Source of the DNA: CAZFIM01 sp964519615
Lineage (GTDB): Bacteria; Chloroflexota; Dehalococcoidia; GIF9; UBA5629
Direction of reading: 5' to 3'
Length of the DNA: 14,947 bases
NCBI GenBank assembly: GCA_964519615.1
Contig: CAZFIM010000059.1
Coordinates: 1-14,947 of the forward strand
Each line of letters begins with the position of its first letter. Position 1 is the first letter of the stretch. A model generated the notes under the pieces. That model was given only the letters and a program-made list of their open reading frames with translations, was not told where the DNA came from and did not search any database. The translations under genes were made by a program, and so were the position numbers. Shown here piece after piece: positions 1 to 7,225 of this stretch.

Positions 1-57
1 GGGAGCAGAACAAAAAGGAGGTCATGTGTCACTAATGTACTGAACCCATACATACAA

Positions 58-87
58 TTGACACTCTTTTATCCAGTATGATATTAT
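58..87 (+). promoter_or_regulatory. sigma-70-type promoter of the molybdenum/tungsten operon
   Basis: A perfect TTGACA (58-63) is followed after 18 bp by TATTAT (82-87). This would start transcription near position 94, just at the 5' edge of the folded leader. A TATGAT at 77-82 is too close to the -35 to be its partner. The position, directly before a riboswitch-like leader and terminator, supports it as the operon promoter. Confidence 0.6.
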
Positions 88-90
88 TTC

Positions 91-216
91 GGAAAGTTTC
101 TCCGGAGCTGTTCTACCTAAAGAGTTGTCTATGGTAGGCAGCCGGTATCCGTCTCAGGCGGATCGACGGCAGCATGGGAAACAGTGCTGCTTCCCGGGTG
201 GAAAGGGGAAAGAATG
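91..216 (+). promoter_or_regulatory. candidate Moco/Tuco riboswitch aptamer
   Basis: The leader folds into a closed multi-helix domain. The closing stem pairs TTTCTCC (97-103) with GGGGAAA (205-211) with one G-U. Inside it are CTACC/GGTAG (113-117 with 133-137), ATCCG/CGGAT (147-151 with 159-163) extended by GCCG/CGGC, and a 169-190 hairpin, GCAGCA/TGCTGC, capped by a GAAA tetraloop. The 5' CTCCGGAGC and the 3' TTCCCGGGTGGAAAGG segments resemble what I remember of the conserved ends of the Moco RNA motif, which also uses a GNRA loop. The downstream genes (MoeA, oxyanion importer) are what this riboswitch class controls. The motif match is from memory, not a covariance search. The rest of the leader (267-485) shows no gene. 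Confidence 0.68.
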
Positions 217-235
217 GTTTTGATTTATATTAAAT

Positions 236-266
236 AGCGCACCTTATTAGAGGTTGCGCTTTTTTT
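236..266 (+). terminator. intrinsic terminator in the operon leader (riboswitch expression platform)
   Basis: AGCGCA pairs with TGCGCT and CCT with AGG, separated by a bulged T, followed at once by a run of T. It sits 25 nt after the aptamer's closing stem and about 220 nt before the first gene. This is the expected place for cofactor-dependent transcription attenuation. I could not identify a clear antiterminator arm. Confidence 0.75.
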
Positions 267-485
267 ATGCTTTTTTATCAGCGTTTATTTCTTTCTGTAA
301 CTCTGTTTTACTTTTTGTTTTGCCGGCTTTTTAAGCACGGGCTTAATAAGTGTAACCGCAGCCTCTGATGTATCGCGCTTCTCATGTTTATATACCTGTA
401 TCAGATAGCTTAAAAACACACTGCAAATACGGTTTGATGCAGCCCGTTTATTGATAAAAACATTTTTTTAAGGAAAGAGGTAAGA

Positions 486-1331
486 ATGAAACCAAATGGA
501 GTACATGAAAATACGATACTGACGGAGACGATAGATAAAATCCGCTCTATTATCGGGAGCGATATGGATTCCATTAAAGTAGAAAGAGCCGTTATCGGAT
601 TGTTTTTTTCCGGAGTAAAGCTTTCTACAGGTGCCGGCGGCATCTGTTTTACCCCGGTTAAGGAGATCCCTGAAGCGGTTTGCTGTCCCTCTTCAGCCCG
701 TGCGATTCCCGGTTCGGGCAAACTGAACAGGCAGCCAGTGAGTTACTACCTTGATGAGATGGTGAACAATGCTCCGCTCAAGAAAGCATTGGGTATAGCC
801 GTGCTTAACGCATTATCGGCTCTATGCTGGAACAGGATAAAGCCGCAAGATTACAGTTTAAAAATGGGAGATGATCCGTTGGAAAACAAGATTTTTCCGG
901 ATGACGCCTATGTAGTTGTCATTGGTGCTCTCGTGCCGTATATCAAGATGCTTAAAACTCGCGGCAGGGCGTTTTGTATCCTGGAGAAAGATACCCGCAC
1001 TCTAAAAGAGGATGAAATGAAATATTACTGCCCGCCGGAAAAGGCTGACGGCGAGATCGCCGCAGCGGATTTTCTCATTATTACCGGTACGACGCTGATC
1101 AACAATACGCTTGAAGATATACTAGACCACAGCCGTCCCGGTGCCGATGTCACTCTGGTAGGCCCTACAGCAAGTATGCTGCCGGATGCTTTCTTCCGTC
1201 GAGGTGTCGATGCCATCGGCGGAATAGCGGTAACCAACGCTGATATGCTTCTTGATACGTTAATAGAGGCAGGATCAGGGTATCATTTTTACGGTAAATC
1301 AGCCCAGCGCCTCGTTATCAGACGGAATTGA
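486..1331 (+). CDS. DUF4213/DUF364 putative heavy-metal chelation protein, copy 1
   Basis: This 281-residue protein is of the DUF364 family. An N-terminal enolase-N-like DUF4213 part (about residues 10-110, motif FFSGVKLSTGAGG) is followed by a Rossmann-like DUF364 part (about 125-275). Landmarks are YVVVIGA, LKEDEMKYYCPP, TGTTLINNTLED, GPTASMLPDAFFRRG and EAGSGYHF. The one structure I know in the family (Desulfitobacterium hafniense Dhaf4260) led its authors to propose heavy-metal chelation; no reaction is proven. The start has a GAGG ribosome site 7 nt upstream. It is the first gene of the operon, directly after the riboswitch-like leader, 32 bp before a substrate-binding lipoprotein, and it has a clear paralogue two genes later. 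A role in holding or delivering molybdate/tungstate or another metal is my inference from context. Confidence 0.88.
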   Translation: MKPNGVHENTILTETIDKIRSIIGSDMDSIKVERAVIGLFFSGVKLSTGAGGICFTPVKEIPEAVCCPSSARAIPGSGKLNRQPVSYYLDEMVNNAPLKKALGIAVLNALSALCWNRIKPQDYSLKMGDDPLENKIFPDDAYVVVIGALVPYIKMLKTRGRAFCILEKDTRTLKEDEMKYYCPPEKADGEIAAADFLIITGTTLINNTLEDILDHSRPGADVTLVGPTASMLPDAFFRRGVDAIGGIAVTNADMLLDTLIEAGSGYHFYGKSAQRLVIRRN

Positions 1332-1363
1332 AACTCATTAACTACTAAAGACGGAGAATGTAA

Positions 1364-2446
1364 ATGAAAACAAATCATAAGAATAGTATTACGCCCGTAA
1401 TTTTTATAGTGTCCGCCGTGCTGATGCTGATGGCGGGACTTCTCCCCGGCTGCAGCACGCAATTTCAAGAAACCTCCTCTCCAACAAGAACAATTGTCGA
1501 TATGGATGATAATACCGTTACTGTGCCCGCTCATATAAACAGGATAGTCGTCACCTGCTATGGAGGCGCTACTCATGAAATAGCCGCTCTCGGTTCGGCT
1601 GATAAAATAGTCGGTCAACCCTCTATGAAGCAATATAAAACGCTCATGAATATGTATCCTGGCTTCAATGATATTCCTAATCCCGGTTCGTTTGATGACG
1701 TCAATATTGAGGAAATACTCAATCTGAAACCGGATGTTGTTATTGCCAGCGTCACGTCGGCGCAGGGAAACAAAAAAATAGCTGATTCGGGAATTCCTGT
1801 GGTTGCCGTGTATACCGGAAGGGTGAATGATACCTCACAGAATAAGAAAGAATTTCAGATGATGGGCGAGCTACTGGAGAATTCAAATCAAGCCCTTAAT
1901 TTAATCGAGTACTGGGACGAGCAGTTGCAGTTTGTTCAAAGCCGGGTGAAAGATATTCCACTGGAAAAAAGAAAGAGGGTTTATTACGTCAATACCAATG
2001 CCAATACCTTAACACACACCGATGGCAGCGCCTGGTGGGGGCATACCTTCATCACTTCTGCCGGCGGCTGTAATGTTGCTGCTGATCTCGGCAGTGCTCA
2101 GGAAGTTAGTATGGAACAAATAGTCGAGTGGAATCCTGATGTGATGGTTATCAGGAAGTCATCCAAAGAGGCGACCATGTTCAGCGTAAGCGACGTAACG
2201 AATAACAGCCAGCTGCAGGGAGTCAAGGCCATTATTAACAATGAAGTGTATATGTGTCCGGTTGGTACCTTCTGGTGGGACCGTCCGGCTCCGGAAGCTG
2301 TTTTGGGTATAGTATGGCTGGCTAAAACGCTATACCCTGTAGAGTTTGCTGATGTTGATCTGGAGAGCTTGTGCAGGGATTTCTACAAATCCTTTTATAA
2401 GTATGACCTGAGTGCTGCAGAGTTTGAATCTTTCGTATCCCAGTAA
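1364..2446 (+). CDS. FepB/BtuF/MolA-type metal-complex or oxyanion binding lipoprotein
   Basis: This is a 360-residue periplasmic/extracytoplasmic solute-binding protein (PF01497 family) of an ABC importer. The N-terminus has a basic start, a hydrophobic stretch (about residues 10-28) and a lipobox-like LLPGC ending at Cys30, so it is probably lipid-anchored. Proline at the -2 position is unusual. The mature part starts with the typical strand and turn (IVDMDDNTVTVP, INRIVV), followed by EEILNLKPDVVIAS and, in the second lobe, MEQIVEWNPDVMVIR. Family members bind siderophores, cobalamin or haem, but Haemophilus influenzae MolA of this fold binds molybdate and tungstate. Next to MoeA and behind a Moco-like riboswitch, Mo/W is the best guess. 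Permease and ATPase genes lie further down the same operon, with three genes in between. Confidence 0.85.
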   Translation: MKTNHKNSITPVIFIVSAVLMLMAGLLPGCSTQFQETSSPTRTIVDMDDNTVTVPAHINRIVVTCYGGATHEIAALGSADKIVGQPSMKQYKTLMNMYPGFNDIPNPGSFDDVNIEEILNLKPDVVIASVTSAQGNKKIADSGIPVVAVYTGRVNDTSQNKKEFQMMGELLENSNQALNLIEYWDEQLQFVQSRVKDIPLEKRKRVYYVNTNANTLTHTDGSAWWGHTFITSAGGCNVAADLGSAQEVSMEQIVEWNPDVMVIRKSSKEATMFSVSDVTNNSQLQGVKAIINNEVYMCPVGTFWWDRPAPEAVLGIVWLAKTLYPVEFADVDLESLCRDFYKSFYKYDLSAAEFESFVSQ

Positions 2447-2453
2447 GCATAGA

Positions 2454-2483
2454 GCAGAAGTAATGGGTACTAACTACTTCTGC
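2454..2483 (+). other. intercistronic stem-loop after the binding-protein gene
   Basis: GCAGAAGTA pairs perfectly with TACTTCTGC (9 bp, 12-nt loop), 8 bp after the stop of the binding-protein gene. No T-run follows, so it is not a standard terminator. It could protect the upstream message end and raise the level of the binding protein over the rest of the operon, as stem-loops after other binding-protein genes do. Confidence 0.55.
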
Positions 2484-2567
2484 CTGAAAAGCGATCTTTT
2501 ACAGGTAGTAATGACGGGGTGGATGGATTGGCATACTGAATAGTACATGAATAGATGAGCGCACCAT

Positions 2568-3407
2568 ATGACGGAAAATAATAGTAAGCATGAGATTTTA
2601 AAAGAGACTATCGGGCATATTAAAAGAGCCATGCCTGATAATATTATGGGCTCTATTTATGTTGAGCGGGTAATTTTCGGTATCTATTTCAGCGGTGTGA
2701 AGTTGAGCAATGGATACGGAGGATTTTGCTATACCTGGAGAAACATCATTCCTAAGATACCGTCTTGCTTTGAAAATGGTAAATGCATGCCGGACTCAGG
2801 AAAGCTGAAGGGAATGAGTGTCGGTACTGTGCTGGAAGAAATGTTCAATGGTAATCCTCTAAAGAAAATGATGGGTATTGCGGTAATTAATGCCTTGTCC
2901 AATACGATTTGGGCGCAGGAACCTCCGCTGGATTACATCATAAAAAGCCATACCGATGCTTTGGACTATGTTGAGATAGGGGAAACCGATTATGTTGTGC
3001 TTGTCGGAGCGCTCCCTTATCTGCAGAAATTAAAGGCCAGAGGTAAACCGTTCCGAGTACTTGAACTTGATCCGGAGATGTTAAAAGAAGATGAAATGCC
3101 CTTCTATATACCAGGTGAGAGATGTAGCGAGGAGATTCCCCGTGCTGATATGCTCATATCAACAGGCACAACATTATTGAATGATACATTGGAAGACTTA
3201 CTTGCTCTGGCCAGACCTTCCACGCGTCTGATAATGTACGGCCCTACCTGTACAATGCTGCCTTATGCATTCTTTCGCCGAGGAATAACCAAAATCGTAG
3301 GTATGAAAGTGATCGCGCCGGATCAATTTCTGGACATCATCAGCGAGGCAGGTTGTGGTTATCACTTTCTGGATGGAACTATAGATCGAATAGTTATTAC
3401 CCGGTAA
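2568..3407 (+). CDS. DUF4213/DUF364 putative heavy-metal chelation protein, copy 2
   Basis: This 279-residue protein is clearly a paralogue of the first gene. The two align end to end without large gaps and share the blocks FSGVKLS.G.GG, GIAV.NALS, YVV..GA, LKEDEM, TGTTL.N.TLED, GPT..MLP.AFFRRG and EAG.GYHF. Copy 2 differs in its Cys pattern: it has two cysteines around residues 66-72 (SCFENGKC) and Cys263 in EAGCGYHF, where copy 1 has Ser, and Cys222 in GPTCTML. If the family binds metal, the two copies may differ in ligand. A ribosome site is weak (GATGAG about 10 nt upstream). The gene sits between the binding protein and MoeA in the same direction, so it is probably co-transcribed. Confidence 0.87.
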   Translation: MTENNSKHEILKETIGHIKRAMPDNIMGSIYVERVIFGIYFSGVKLSNGYGGFCYTWRNIIPKIPSCFENGKCMPDSGKLKGMSVGTVLEEMFNGNPLKKMMGIAVINALSNTIWAQEPPLDYIIKSHTDALDYVEIGETDYVVLVGALPYLQKLKARGKPFRVLELDPEMLKEDEMPFYIPGERCSEEIPRADMLISTGTTLLNDTLEDLLALARPSTRLIMYGPTCTMLPYAFFRRGITKIVGMKVIAPDQFLDIISEAGCGYHFLDGTIDRIVITR

Positions 3408-3495
3408 AGAGCAATTATCTGAAAATATTCCGGTAAGGTAATGCAGCGGAGGAATTCATTTCTCTCGGGCAGGCTATCAAATAAGGAGAATAATA

Positions 3496-4776
3496 ATGAC
3501 AACATATCAAAAAGCTTTGGAAATGCTACTCGACACTGTCAAGGTGATGGAAAGCGAGGAGAAACTTCTCTGCAAATGCCGTGGACAGGTGGCAGCGGAA
3601 GACATGTACTCGGAGCTAAGCCTGCCTCTTGCCGACCAGTCTGCTCCGGACGGATATGCCGTCAAGTCCCAAGATATTGAGAGCGCCAATGCGGATAATC
3701 CGGTTACGCTGCAAATTATTGAAACGGCCAGAGCAGGGCATCTCCCGCGGAAAGTGGTTGCACATGGTAGGGCAATTCGCATTATGACCGGCTCGATACT
3801 CCCGGAAGGCGCAGATTGCGTTGTGCGATTTGAGGATACTGATGAACCGCCCGGCAAAAGCGGCCCGAACAGGTCTCACCCCAGGCGTGTGAAGATTTTT
3901 AAAGCTTGTGTTAAAGGTGAGAATGTTGTACCGGCAGGCGCTTATGTGAAAAAAGGAGAGATGGTAATTCCGAAAGGCACGGTAATCGGTCCGGCACAAA
4001 TATTGGTGCTTGCCGCTATTGGACGAGAAAAGGTGAAGGTCTTCCGCCGCCCGGTGATTGCCATTATAGCTACGGGCGATGAACTGGTACAGCCAGGCAA
4101 ACCCCTGACTTGCGGCAAGACTTATAACTGCAATGCCGGTGCGCTTGCCGCACTTGTTACGCATTACGGAGGTATACCCAAATTACTGGGAATCGCCAAG
4201 GATAATGAAAGGTCTCTTACGGCTAAAATCCGGAAGGGAATGAACATGGACGCCATCATCACCAGCGGTGGAGTATCCATGGGGGACTACGATCTGGTGC
4301 GAGGCGTGATAAGCAAGCTGGGACAGATGATTTTCTCAAGGATAGATATAGGGCCGGGCGGGTCCATGTCTTTCGGCAAAATTGCCGGGACAGAGGCCGA
4401 TGGGTGCGCTGTACCTGTTCCGGTACTGGCGCTGGCAGGCCCTCCCACCGGATGTCTGATTAACTTTGAGACTATCGTTAGACCCGCACTATTTAAAATG
4501 ATGGGGATAAACGGTATATCTCATCCCATCATCCGTGCGGTTGCCCGTGATTCCGCTTTATTGAAACGGCCGATGAATTTTATCTCATGGTCAAGGCTTG
4601 AAAAAGTTGATGGTAATTATCAGGTGGATATCAATGCTTCCAGAGGCATCGGCAGCCTGTCAGCGATAGCAACGGCCAACTCATTTACCATGATCCCTAA
4701 AGGCACAGTGGTAAACCCCGGCGATACGGTATCTGTACTACCGCTGGATTGGACGGTGAATGCACAGCAGTTTTAA
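3496..4776 (+). CDS. moeA: molybdopterin molybdenumtransferase
   Basis: A 426-residue MoeA, about the normal length. It inserts molybdate (or tungstate) into adenylated molybdopterin in the last step of cofactor synthesis, in the cytoplasm. Visible blocks in order: ADQSAPDGYAV (about residues 40-50), MTGSILPEGADCVVRFED (about 92-109), IATGDELVQPGKPL (about 190-203), YNCNAGALAAL, the MPT-binding TSGGVSMGDYDLV (about 256-268), PGGSMSFGK, LAGPPTGCLINFE (about 316-328, where most relatives read LPGNPVSA) and a C-terminal domain IV ending near PGDTVSVLPLDW. The start is set by AAGGAG at 3483-3488. The altered LAGPPTG loop makes it a divergent member. Tungsten-using anaerobes often carry such divergent copies, so W rather than Mo is possible. 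Confidence 0.93.
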   Translation: MTTYQKALEMLLDTVKVMESEEKLLCKCRGQVAAEDMYSELSLPLADQSAPDGYAVKSQDIESANADNPVTLQIIETARAGHLPRKVVAHGRAIRIMTGSILPEGADCVVRFEDTDEPPGKSGPNRSHPRRVKIFKACVKGENVVPAGAYVKKGEMVIPKGTVIGPAQILVLAAIGREKVKVFRRPVIAIIATGDELVQPGKPLTCGKTYNCNAGALAALVTHYGGIPKLLGIAKDNERSLTAKIRKGMNMDAIITSGGVSMGDYDLVRGVISKLGQMIFSRIDIGPGGSMSFGKIAGTEADGCAVPVPVLALAGPPTGCLINFETIVRPALFKMMGINGISHPIIRAVARDSALLKRPMNFISWSRLEKVDGNYQVDINASRGIGSLSAIATANSFTMIPKGTVVNPGDTVSVLPLDWTVNAQQF

Positions 4777-4815
4777 GTTTTTGGTGGGGAACTCACTATT
4801 GCCGATGCATTATTT

Positions 4816-5895
4816 ATGATGATCTCAAATCAGGGTAAAGTTGACGTCATGCAGCAAGCAATGGAAATGGGAAGAGAAAATGAATCTGGCGGATTATCCA
4901 AACCGGTTTTGATTGCGCTTTTTATTCTACCGGCAGTGCTCTTTCTGGTTTCTCTTTTACTGGGACGATATTCCGTTTCTATTATCGATTGTTTTAAAAT
5001 ATTGCTTTCAACTTTTCTGCCCATAGAACATACATGGTCTGCTACGGATTCAACGGTAATTCTGCAGATTCGCTTGCCTCGGGCAATTCTTGCCATGTGC
5101 ATCGGAGCTGCGCTCTCTATCAGCGGTGCTTCCTTTCAAGGGATATTCAGAAATCCTTTAGTGAGCCCCGATATTCTGGGTGTGTCTGCAGCGGCGGGAT
5201 TTGGCGCTGCTCTGGCCATATTGATATCAGATGACCAAACATTGATACAGCTATTTGCCTTTATATTCGGTATCTTCGGTGTTGTGATTGCATATTTGCT
5301 GAGCAGGGTATACAAGACCACACCCGTTGTCATGCTTGTGCTTTCCGGTGTGGTAGTCTCAGCTTTATTCAGCGCGTTGATCTCAGCGACCAAGTATCTG
5401 GCTGATCCGTATTCCAAGCTGCCCGCTATTACCTTCTGGCTTATGGGAGGGCTGAGTACGGTGACCATGACAGAAGTGATATGGACAGTCCCATCGATGG
5501 TTGCGGGCATAACGGGACTTTTACTGGTACGCTGGCGTATCAATGTTCTGTCTATGGGAGATGAAGAGGCCAGTTCACTGGGGGTGAATACGGAAGCAAT
5601 GAAAGCTATAGTAATCTTATGCGTAACACTATTGACCGCCTCGGCTGTTTGCGTCAGCGGTATTATAGGTTGGGTTGGATTGGTGATACCGCATATCGGC
5701 AGGATGCTTGTTGGACCTGATCACAAAGTCCTTCTGCCGGCATCGCTGTTATTAGGAGCCGTGTATTTACTGGCAATGGATGATATAGCAAGAACTATTT
5801 CCTCTGCGGAAATACCGCTGGGAATACTCACCGCGGTAATCGGAGCTCCATTTTTCGGCTTTTTGATCCGTAAGACACGGGGAGGCTGGTCATGA
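4816..5895 (+). CDS. FecCD/BtuC-type ABC transporter permease
   Basis: A 359-residue integral membrane permease of the FecCD family (about 330-350 residues is usual). The hydrophobic helices begin near residue 30 (PVLIALFILPAVLFLVSLL) and continue to residue 352, about ten in all. Family signatures include LRLPRAILAMCIGAALSISGASFQGIFRNPLVSPDILGV-like text near residues 80-120 and, late in the protein, GIIGWVGLVIPHIGRMLVGPDHKVLLPASLLLGA with the loop that contacts the ATPase. It completes the importer with the binding lipoprotein upstream and the ATPase downstream. Start choice is uncertain: 4816 has no good ribosome site, and Met12 (4849) is an alternative. Substrate is inferred as molybdate/tungstate from neighbours, since the family also carries iron complexes and cobalamin. 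Confidence 0.9.
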   Translation: MMISNQGKVDVMQQAMEMGRENESGGLSKPVLIALFILPAVLFLVSLLLGRYSVSIIDCFKILLSTFLPIEHTWSATDSTVILQIRLPRAILAMCIGAALSISGASFQGIFRNPLVSPDILGVSAAAGFGAALAILISDDQTLIQLFAFIFGIFGVVIAYLLSRVYKTTPVVMLVLSGVVVSALFSALISATKYLADPYSKLPAITFWLMGGLSTVTMTEVIWTVPSMVAGITGLLLVRWRINVLSMGDEEASSLGVNTEAMKAIVILCVTLLTASAVCVSGIIGWVGLVIPHIGRMLVGPDHKVLLPASLLLGAVYLLAMDDIARTISSAEIPLGILTAVIGAPFFGFLIRKTRGGWS

Positions 5896-5933
5896 TGCGG
5901 CAATTTATACATACGGCGCCCCGGCGGCTGTAG
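5892..5933 (+). other. 13-codon ORF overlapping the permease stop (possible coupling ORF)
   Basis: An ATG at 5892 overlaps the permease TGA in the ATGA arrangement and reads MMRQFIHTAPRRL to a TAG at 5931-5933. The ATPase start follows 21 bp later and has only a poor ribosome site of its own. Terminating ribosomes could pass through this short frame and restart at the ATPase. It may equally be chance. Confidence 0.2.
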
Positions 5934-5954
5934 AAAGGATTGTTAGCGAGTAAG

Positions 5955-6821
5955 ATGAAAACGAAAATGAAAATACATAATGCCTGCTTTAATTATGGGA
6001 AGAGAAATATTTTTCAGAATCTGAATTTTGAGATTAATAAGGGGGATATCCTTTGCCTTCTCGGTTCTAACGGATGCGGCAAAACCACTCTTTTACGCTG
6101 TCTAAAAGGCTATCTCAAGCTACATAAGGGATGCTGCTATCTGGATGAAACCGATATAGCTCAATTAAATACGCAAACGCGGGCTAGAAAGATTGGCTTC
6201 GTGTTTCAGGATAACAGCGCACCCTTTCCCTACTCAGTTATCGAAGTGGTGAAAATGGGCAGGGCTCCTTATTTAAAAACATTCGCTACCCCAGCAAAGC
6301 GCGATGAAGAGATTGCGGAGCGTGCTCTGGAAACGGTAGGAATCTATCATTTGAGGAACAGGAAGATCACTCAAATAAGCGGTGGTGAAAGGCAATTGGC
6401 GGTAATTGCCCGGACGTTAGCCCAGGAGCCCGATGTGATTTTACTTGATGAACCCACATCTGCTCTTGATTTCAAGAACCAGATACTGGTGCTGAGCATG
6501 ATTAACAAGCTGTCAAGGCAGGGTATGACCATCATCCTTACGACGCATTTCCCCAACCACGCACTTCTGTATTCATGCAAAGTGGCTATGATGAACAGCG
6601 GTAGTTTCATAACTTTTGGGACTGCTGATGAGGTCATTACCGGCGAGAATTTAAAGAAAACATACGGCATCGATGTATGCATCTGTTCTGCGAAGAATCC
6701 TGTGAAAAATGAGTTTATACGTTTTTGTGTCCCCGTAACGGATTCATTCGGTGATAATGGCAGAGAGCCGGATTCTGCGGGGGAGGCCAGCGATTATGCC
6801 TGTATCCATTCCGCCGTATAA
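5955..6821 (+). CDS. FepC/BtuD-type ABC transporter ATP-binding protein
   Basis: The cytoplasmic ATPase of the metal-complex/oxyanion importer, 288 residues from the ATG chosen here. Walker A is GSNGCGKT (about residues 38-45), the Q-loop is FVFQDNSAPF, the ABC signature is ISGGERQLAV, Walker B is VILLDEPTSALD and the switch histidine is in TTHFPNHA. All catalytic residues are present. After about residue 240 there is a tail of roughly 45 residues with a Cys-containing piece (VCICSAKN) and an acidic end, longer than the usual FepC of about 260. An in-frame TTG at 5940 sits directly after AAAGGA and could be the start, but the spacing is too short. ATG 5955 has only weak pairing upstream. Confidence 0.9.
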   Translation: MKTKMKIHNACFNYGKRNIFQNLNFEINKGDILCLLGSNGCGKTTLLRCLKGYLKLHKGCCYLDETDIAQLNTQTRARKIGFVFQDNSAPFPYSVIEVVKMGRAPYLKTFATPAKRDEEIAERALETVGIYHLRNRKITQISGGERQLAVIARTLAQEPDVILLDEPTSALDFKNQILVLSMINKLSRQGMTIILTTHFPNHALLYSCKVAMMNSGSFITFGTADEVITGENLKKTYGIDVCICSAKNPVKNEFIRFCVPVTDSFGDNGREPDSAGEASDYACIHSAV

Positions 6822-6833
6822 CGCTGGATACCA

Positions 6834-6866
6834 ATCACCATCCGGTATTCAAAATGGGGTGGTGAT
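6834..6866 (+). other. intercistronic stem-loop between ATPase and SAF-domain genes
   Basis: ATCACCATCC (6834-6843) pairs with GGGTGGTGAT (6857-6866) over 10 bp with one G-U and a 13-nt loop. No U-tract follows, so if it terminates it does so poorly. It marks the boundary between the transport operon and the UxaA-type gene pair, which are otherwise in line 99 bp apart. Confidence 0.45.
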
Positions 6867-6920
6867 AAAGTATACTGTGAAGCGTAAGAAAAGTGCTGTA
6901 CCGGAGTGAGGAATCTGATT

Positions 6921-7223
6921 ATGGCCTTCAAAGGCGCAATCATAATATCACGTGACGATAATGTGGCCACATGTTTGGAAACTGTGGAGGCTGGCGATGC
7001 GGTTAATGTCCGTCTTGAGGATGCTGTTTTTACGGTAACGGCTCTGGAGAAGATTCCCGCAGGATTCAAGATTGCTGTCACTGATATTGCGCAGGGCAGT
7101 CATATAATGAAGTACGGCCACTCCATAGGCATTGCATCGTCAGATATTAGAAAAGGCCACCAGGTGCATATTCATAATCTGGAAGGGGGAAGAGGCAGGG
7201 GAGACCTTGCCGTGAAGAGGTGA
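6921..7223 (+). CDS. SAF-domain small subunit of a UxaA-type dehydratase/lyase
   Basis: This 100-residue protein matches the N-terminal SAF domain of altronate/galactarate dehydratases (UxaA, GarD), made as a separate polypeptide as in sulfolactate sulfo-lyase SuyA. Family marks are DNVATCLETVEAGDAV near the start, ALEKIPAGFKIAVTDIAQGSHIMKYGHSIG-like text (the I..GHK.A....G.....YG..IG pattern) around residues 45-75, and GHQVHIHNLEGGRGRGD at the end. ATG 6921 was chosen over the in-frame GTG at 6906 because GGAGTGAGG lies 9 nt before it. It is followed immediately by the large-subunit gene. The substrate cannot be read from the sequence: a hydroxy-acid is expected. Confidence 0.85.
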   Translation: MAFKGAIIISRDDNVATCLETVEAGDAVNVRLEDAVFTVTALEKIPAGFKIAVTDIAQGSHIMKYGHSIGIASSDIRKGHQVHIHNLEGGRGRGDLAVKR

Positions 7224-7225
7224 AG

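Noticed and set aside
36..68. TGTACTGAACCC followed by an AATTGACACT segment looks a little like an IS3/IS150 terminal repeat.
   Set aside because: What follows is the operon promoter and structured leader, with no transposase and no matching second end, so the resemblance is too weak to annotate.
3441..3680. 79-codon open frame on the + strand overlapping the start of moeA.
   Set aside because: It runs in another phase over a strongly conserved MoeA N-terminus and resembles no protein.
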